NCBI RefSeq assembly: GCF_001675285.1 | Contig: NZ_LSGQ01000008.1 | Location: forward strand, 1 to 55,092 | DNA: 55,092 bases | Direction of reading: 5' to 3' | Source: Elizabethkingia miricola | GTDB lineage: Bacteria; Bacteroidota; Bacteroidia; Flavobacteriales; Weeksellaceae | Part shown: positions 51,774 through 55,092 of the stretch, one piece after another | How positions within the stretch are numbered: position 1 is the first letter of the stretch | Layout of the letters: every line of letters begins with the position of its first letter | The notes under the pieces: generated by a model | Databases searched by the model: none | The model's input: the letters and a program-made list of their open reading frames with translations, nothing else | Told to the model about the DNA's origin: nothing | Translations under genes and position numbers: made by a program

Positions 51774-52487
51774 ATGAATTCTAAAATCAATCATAATGTT
51801 ATTTTTCAGGAACTTGGTGTATTGGATTACCAATCTGCTTGGGACTATCAGGAAAAGCTCCTGAAGAGTAATATAGATATCAAAATAAATAACAGACAGC
51901 TTCAGCCGGAAGATACAACAGAAACAGAAAACCATCTCCTTTTTGTTGAACATCCGCACGTTTATACATTGGGAAAAAGTGGACACGAAGAAAATATGCT
52001 TGCTAATAATGATATGCTGAAAGAAATTGACGCAACTTATGTAAAAACAAACCGTGGCGGAGACATTACTTATCATGGCTATGGCCAGATTGTAGGCTAC
52101 CCTGTTTTGGATCTTGAAAATTTCTATACAGATATTCACCGTTATATGAGGGAGCTGGAAGAAATTATTATCCGGACTATTGCCGAATATGGGCTAAAAG
52201 GAGAGCGTTCTCCAGGAGAAACAGGTGTTTGGCTGGATGTTGGTAAACCATATGCTAGAAAGATTTGTGCAATGGGTGTGAAAGCCAGTCGTTGGGTTAC
52301 AATACATGGTTTTGCATTAAATGTAAATACGGATCTTCGCTATTTCGAATATATTATTCCTTGTGGTATAAAAGACAAACAGGTAACATCTCTTAAAAGA
52401 GAACTGGAAAGGGAGGTTGATATAGAAGAAGTAAAATTAAAAATTAAAAAACATTTTCAGGAGGTATTCCAAACTGAATGGATATAG
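51774..52487 (+). CDS. lipB: Octanoyl-ACP:protein N-octanoyltransferase
   Basis: LipB moves octanoate from ACP to lipoyl domains, the first step of protein lipoylation. The 237-residue protein has EHPHVYTLGKSG, RGGDITYHGYGQIVGYPVLDL, the lysine in AMGVKASRWVTIHGFALNVN and the cysteine in IIPCGIKDKQVTSL that act together in acyl transfer. One of its expected targets, the E2 lipoyl domain, is encoded next (52953). LipA is not in the window. Confidence 0.96.
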   Translation: MNSKINHNVIFQELGVLDYQSAWDYQEKLLKSNIDIKINNRQLQPEDTTETENHLLFVEHPHVYTLGKSGHEENMLANNDMLKEIDATYVKTNRGGDITYHGYGQIVGYPVLDLENFYTDIHRYMRELEEIIIRTIAEYGLKGERSPGETGVWLDVGKPYARKICAMGVKASRWVTIHGFALNVNTDLRYFEYIIPCGIKDKQVTSLKRELEREVDIEEVKLKIKKHFQEVFQTEWI

Positions 52488-52952
52488 TATTTAGTAGCTG
52501 TAAAATTTCTTACTTTTGAAATTCTAGAGCGAATTGTAATTACAAAGGTTCTTTTTGAGGAATGTATTTATACCAGAATATTCCTTTTTCAGAATCATCA
52601 GAAAATAACATTTATCTTTATTCATTCATATGGACCCAAAAGAGGTCAAACCCTATAATATCGGTAAATATAAAAGAGAATATAAGTTATAAATTGTAAG
52701 TTCGAAAGCTGTAGATTTACTATTTAATCAAGATATAATAATACTAAATACTATTATTTATTTTGTTTCTAATTCTTTTATTCTTTTTAGATTATAGTTT
52801 TATACTCCCCCGATTAATAATTATTTTGCAAATACTTGAACTATTTATTTAGAATTTTTAATTATATTTTTTTCAAAAAAAAGCTCTCTAAATTAAATTA
52901 TTTGCAACAACTGTTTTTTTGATTATATTTGTAAAATATAGAAAAAGTAATT
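52488..52952. other. Non-coding, very AT-rich spacer
   Basis: I see no gene apart from a 20-codon frame at 52630-52692, which I reject. The right end carries the E2 promoter. Confidence 0.5.
52902..52931 (+). promoter_or_regulatory. Promoter of the E2 acyltransferase
   Basis: TTG (52902-52904), 19 bases, TATATTTG (52924-52931): a perfect Bacteroidota consensus 21 bases before the ATG. Confidence 0.8.
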
Positions 52953-54260
52953 ATGGCAGAATATAAATTATTACTTCCTTCAATGGGAGAAGGCGTGATG
53001 GAAGCGACAATTATCACATGGTTGTATAACGAAGGCGACACAGTAAGTGAAGACGACTCCGTTGTAGAAATTGCGACCGATAAAGTTGATTCCGATGTTC
53101 CGACTCCTGTTTCCGGTAAAATTGTAAAGATTTTAAAGCAAAAAGATGAAGTAGCAAAAGTTGGTGAGGCTATCGCTATTTTAGAAGTTGCCGGGGAAGG
53201 AAATGCTGATATTACTGCAGAAGCTTCGGTTGCTGCAACTCCAACTGTTATTGAACCAGAAGTAGAAAAAGAACTAATGCAGCCTATCGCTGCACAGACT
53301 GTAGCTACAGATTCATTATCAGGTACAGATTTATATCTTTCTCCATTAGTTAAGTCTATCGCGCAGCAGGAGAATATTACTGAAGCAGAGCTAAAGTCTA
53401 TTAAAGGATCTGGCCTTGAAGGCAGAATTACAAAAGAAGATATCCTGGCATACCTTTCTAACAGAGGTAATGCTGCAACACCAACAACTACATCAGTAGC
53501 TGCTAAAAGCGCACCGGTATCTACTCCGACATCTACAATCCCTGTTGCTGCAGGAGATGAGATTGTTCTAATGGACAGAATGCGAAAAATTATCGCTGAA
53601 AACATGGTGAAAGCTAAGCAGATTGCACCACACGTAACTTCATTTATTGAAACTGATGTTACCAATGTTGTAAAATGGAGAAACAAACACAAATCTGCTT
53701 TCGAAAAACGTGAAGGTGAAAAACTAACTTTCATGCCGATTTTCATAAAAGCAGTTGTTAAAGCTATTCAGGATTTCCCATTAATCAACGTTTCTGTTGA
53801 TGGTGACAAAATCATTAAAAAGAAAAACATCAATATTGGTATGGCTACTGCCCTTCCGGATGGTAATCTTATTGTTCCGGTAATTAAAAATGCAGATCAG
53901 CTTTCTCTTTCTGGTTTAGCAAAAGCAATTAATGACCTAGCTTACAGAGCAAGAAATAAAAAATTAAGACCTGAAGATACACAAGGCGCAACTTATACTA
54001 TCTCTAATGTAGGAAGCTTTGGAAACTTAATGGGTACTCCTATTATTCCTCAGCCACAGGTTGCAATTTTAGCTGTAGGTGCTATCGTTAAGAAACCTGC
54101 AGTATTAGAAACTCCGGACGGAGATGTTATTGCAATCAGAAATCTTATGTTCATGAGCCACTCTTACGATCACCGTGTAGTAGATGGTTCTTTAGGAGGA
54201 ATGTTCCTAAAGCATGTTCATGATTATCTTCAAAATTGGGATCTGAATACAGAAGTCTAA
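52953..54260 (+). CDS. Lipoyl E2 acyltransferase of a 2-oxo acid dehydrogenase
   Basis: A 435-residue dihydrolipoamide acyltransferase. One lipoyl domain (about 1-78) has the lipoylated lysine K44 in ATDKVDSD; a linker rich in Ala/Thr/Pro follows; the E3/E1-binding domain is at about 125-165 (SPLVKSIAQQENITEAELKSIKGSGLEGRITKEDIL); the catalytic domain ends SHSYDHRVVDG with H407 and D411. A single lipoyl domain with DKVDSD resembles the branched-chain/generic E2 of Bacteroidota. E1 and E3 genes are not in the window. Terminator follows. Confidence 0.9.
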   Translation: MAEYKLLLPSMGEGVMEATIITWLYNEGDTVSEDDSVVEIATDKVDSDVPTPVSGKIVKILKQKDEVAKVGEAIAILEVAGEGNADITAEASVAATPTVIEPEVEKELMQPIAAQTVATDSLSGTDLYLSPLVKSIAQQENITEAELKSIKGSGLEGRITKEDILAYLSNRGNAATPTTTSVAAKSAPVSTPTSTIPVAAGDEIVLMDRMRKIIAENMVKAKQIAPHVTSFIETDVTNVVKWRNKHKSAFEKREGEKLTFMPIFIKAVVKAIQDFPLINVSVDGDKIIKKKNINIGMATALPDGNLIVPVIKNADQLSLSGLAKAINDLAYRARNKKLRPEDTQGATYTISNVGSFGNLMGTPIIPQPQVAILAVGAIVKKPAVLETPDGDVIAIRNLMFMSHSYDHRVVDGSLGGMFLKHVHDYLQNWDLNTEV

Positions 54261-54280
54261 AATCAGAAAATATACTATAA

Positions 54281-54310
54281 AAAATCCCCGATAAAATTAT
54301 CGGGGATTTT
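54281..54310. terminator. Bidirectional terminator after E2
   Basis: The arms AAAATCCCCGATAA (54281-54294) and TTATCGGGGATTTT (54297-54310) are perfect. It lies four bases before the stop of the small minus-strand gene and so serves both. Confidence 0.85.
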
Positions 54311-54313
54311 TAT

Positions 54314-54451
54314 TTATGCGCCAGGTTTATGCTTATGTGGTTTTAATTCTGGATGCTTAGGTTTTACTTCTGGGGTTACCCTCCTTCTTCTATCCGGAGT
54401 TCCGTCTGGCTTATTAGGCTTAGGTCCGGGTTTAATAAATTTTGTAGTCAT
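54314..54451 (-). CDS. Small basic Pro/Lys/His-rich protein (45 residues)
   Basis: A 45-residue frame, ATG at 54449-54451, TAA at 54314-54316: MTTKFIKPGPKPNKPDGTPD, RRRRVTPEVKPKHPELKPHK, HKPGA. It has ten prolines, ten lysines, four arginines in a row and three histidines, no hydrophobic core, so it is probably unstructured and may bind nucleic acid or a folded partner. A -7 match TACTTTTG lies on the minus strand about 30 bases upstream, and the bidirectional terminator lies just after the stop. Small genes of similar style exist in relatives as I remember them, but I cannot check. It sits near the rRNA operon. Confidence 0.55.
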   Translation of the reverse strand: MTTKFIKPGPKPNKPDGTPDRRRRVTPEVKPKHPELKPHKHKPGA

Positions 54452-54854
54452 AACTTTAAAATTGAATTTGTTATACAATCAAAAGTATGGCGACATTATT
54501 ATATTATTTTGAGGATAACCATAAACAAGTAAAAATATTTAGCTGTATAATTAATCTCTGAAAATCTTATAAAAATAAGTTTTCCTTATCCTATATCAGT
54601 ATACTCGATTCTCACGGATTAGAATTGTATTATTTATTTTCAACTATATATTATTTATAATCAGAAAGTTATAAGTTTGTAAGGCTAATAGGTCTTATGG
54701 TTATTATAGTTTTATAACCTTAAGTCTTATAAATTACGTGTTTACAATAATCCCTATAGCTTACGTAACTATTCTATTCATTTTGTGTTCAGTATTTGTT
54801 TTCAATATCAAGAATAAAAAGTGATGACTGATAAGTGATAAGTACTAAAAACGA
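54452..54854. other. Non-coding spacer between small gene and 5S terminator
   Basis: Very AT-rich with no gene seen; contains several short TTATAA-type partial repeats but nothing I can name. Confidence 0.5.
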
Positions 54855-54886
54855 AAAAGCCTCTGCATGACTATGCAAAGGCTTTT
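54855..54886 (-). terminator. rRNA operon terminator
   Basis: AAAAGCCT (54855-54862 region) pairs with AGGCTTTT (54879-54886), with an inner GCAT/ATGC stem; the minus strand ends in TTTTTCG. It lies about 14 bases past the 5S 3' end. Confidence 0.8.
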
Positions 54887-54899
54887 CAAAAATAAAAAC

Positions 54900-55003
<104 letters not shown>

Positions 55004-55092
55004 AAAGTTTGTTATATATTATTTAGTTGTTCGTTATCGGTATATGGTTATCGGATTCTATCCAATTACTCTTAACCTATAACTACCAACAT

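Noticed and set aside
52630-52692. 20-codon frame MDPKEVKPYNIGKYKREYKL in the lipB-E2 gap
   Set aside because: Too short, no start context or conservation evidence; could be a remnant, but nothing supports a gene.
52898-53746. 282-residue open frame antisense to the E2 gene
   Set aside because: It runs opposite to well-supported lipoyl and E3-binding domains and is Ser/Thr/Ala/Val-rich as expected from reversed codons.
55004-55092. Further rRNA or tRNA sequence at right edge
   Set aside because: This is AT-rich 23S-5S spacer with short direct repeats; no 23S 3' end signature is recognisable in the 89 bases available.

Overview
The window is AT-rich and reads as chromosomal DNA of a flavobacterium. 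The evidence is a set of promoters of the Bacteroidota type (TTG, about 19-21 bases, TAnnTTTG), few Shine-Dalgarno sequences, AT-biased codons, and family-level gene content (PorT-like outer membrane barrels, rlmN, queA, dacB, GNAT-nitrilase fusion). From memory it looks most like Weeksellaceae (Elizabethkingia or Chryseobacterium); this is inference, not a database match. Most of it is ordinary housekeeping and accessory chromosome. I see no prophage, CRISPR array, IS transposase or tRNA. The right edge enters an rRNA operon: a 5S rRNA gene lies on the minus strand at about 54900-55003, so its 23S gene should lie beyond the window.

Left part (477-12894), almost all minus strand: a long-chain polyprenyl diphosphate synthase, a secreted hypothetical that overlaps rlmN, queA, a hypoxanthine-DNA-glycosylase-like gene, two paralogous MORN-like lipoproteins, kbl, dacB (PBP4), priA and proline dehydrogenase. 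The plus strand then carries aroB, three tandem outer-membrane beta-barrel paralogues (14264-16654), metG and a small membrane protein.

Middle part: a four-gene minus-strand unit of AraC regulator, TolC, HlyD/EmrA-like adaptor and 14-TM-type MFS pump (25572 down to 20441), which makes a complete tripartite efflux system. Two secreted beta-glucan hydrolases (GH5-CBM6-like, 25696-27426; GH16 laminarinase-like, 31697-33268) flank a PEGA-like lipoprotein, an acyl-CoA dehydrogenase and an acyl-CoA synthetase. A sirtuin, a MmcQ/YjbR-YggS-Crp/Fnr operon and a VOC-domain gene follow.

Right part: DUF4303 and YdeI-like genes, an orphan NtrC-type response regulator without its DNA-binding domain, a MATE pump, a lipoprotein, a DUF4180 gene and a GNAT-nitrilase fusion. 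Next comes a heavy-metal efflux operon with its own two-component system (51612 down to 43992), then lipB, a branched-chain-type E2 acyltransferase and an unannotated 45-residue basic Pro/Lys/His-rich protein next to the 5S gene.

The most interesting signals are regulatory. The three barrel paralogues share a -24/-12 element that looks sigma-54-like, and the window also encodes a sigma-54 activator lacking Fis HTH. A perfect TGTGAC-N4-GTCACA palindrome sits between a Crp/Fnr gene, whose recognition helix keeps the CRP contact residues, and the VOC gene. A perfect 9-bp-arm palindrome lies in the metal-operon regulatory region. A 112-bp nested inverted repeat at 34180-34291 looks like a MITE or compound REP. 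None of these amounts to a proven new defence or biosynthetic system.
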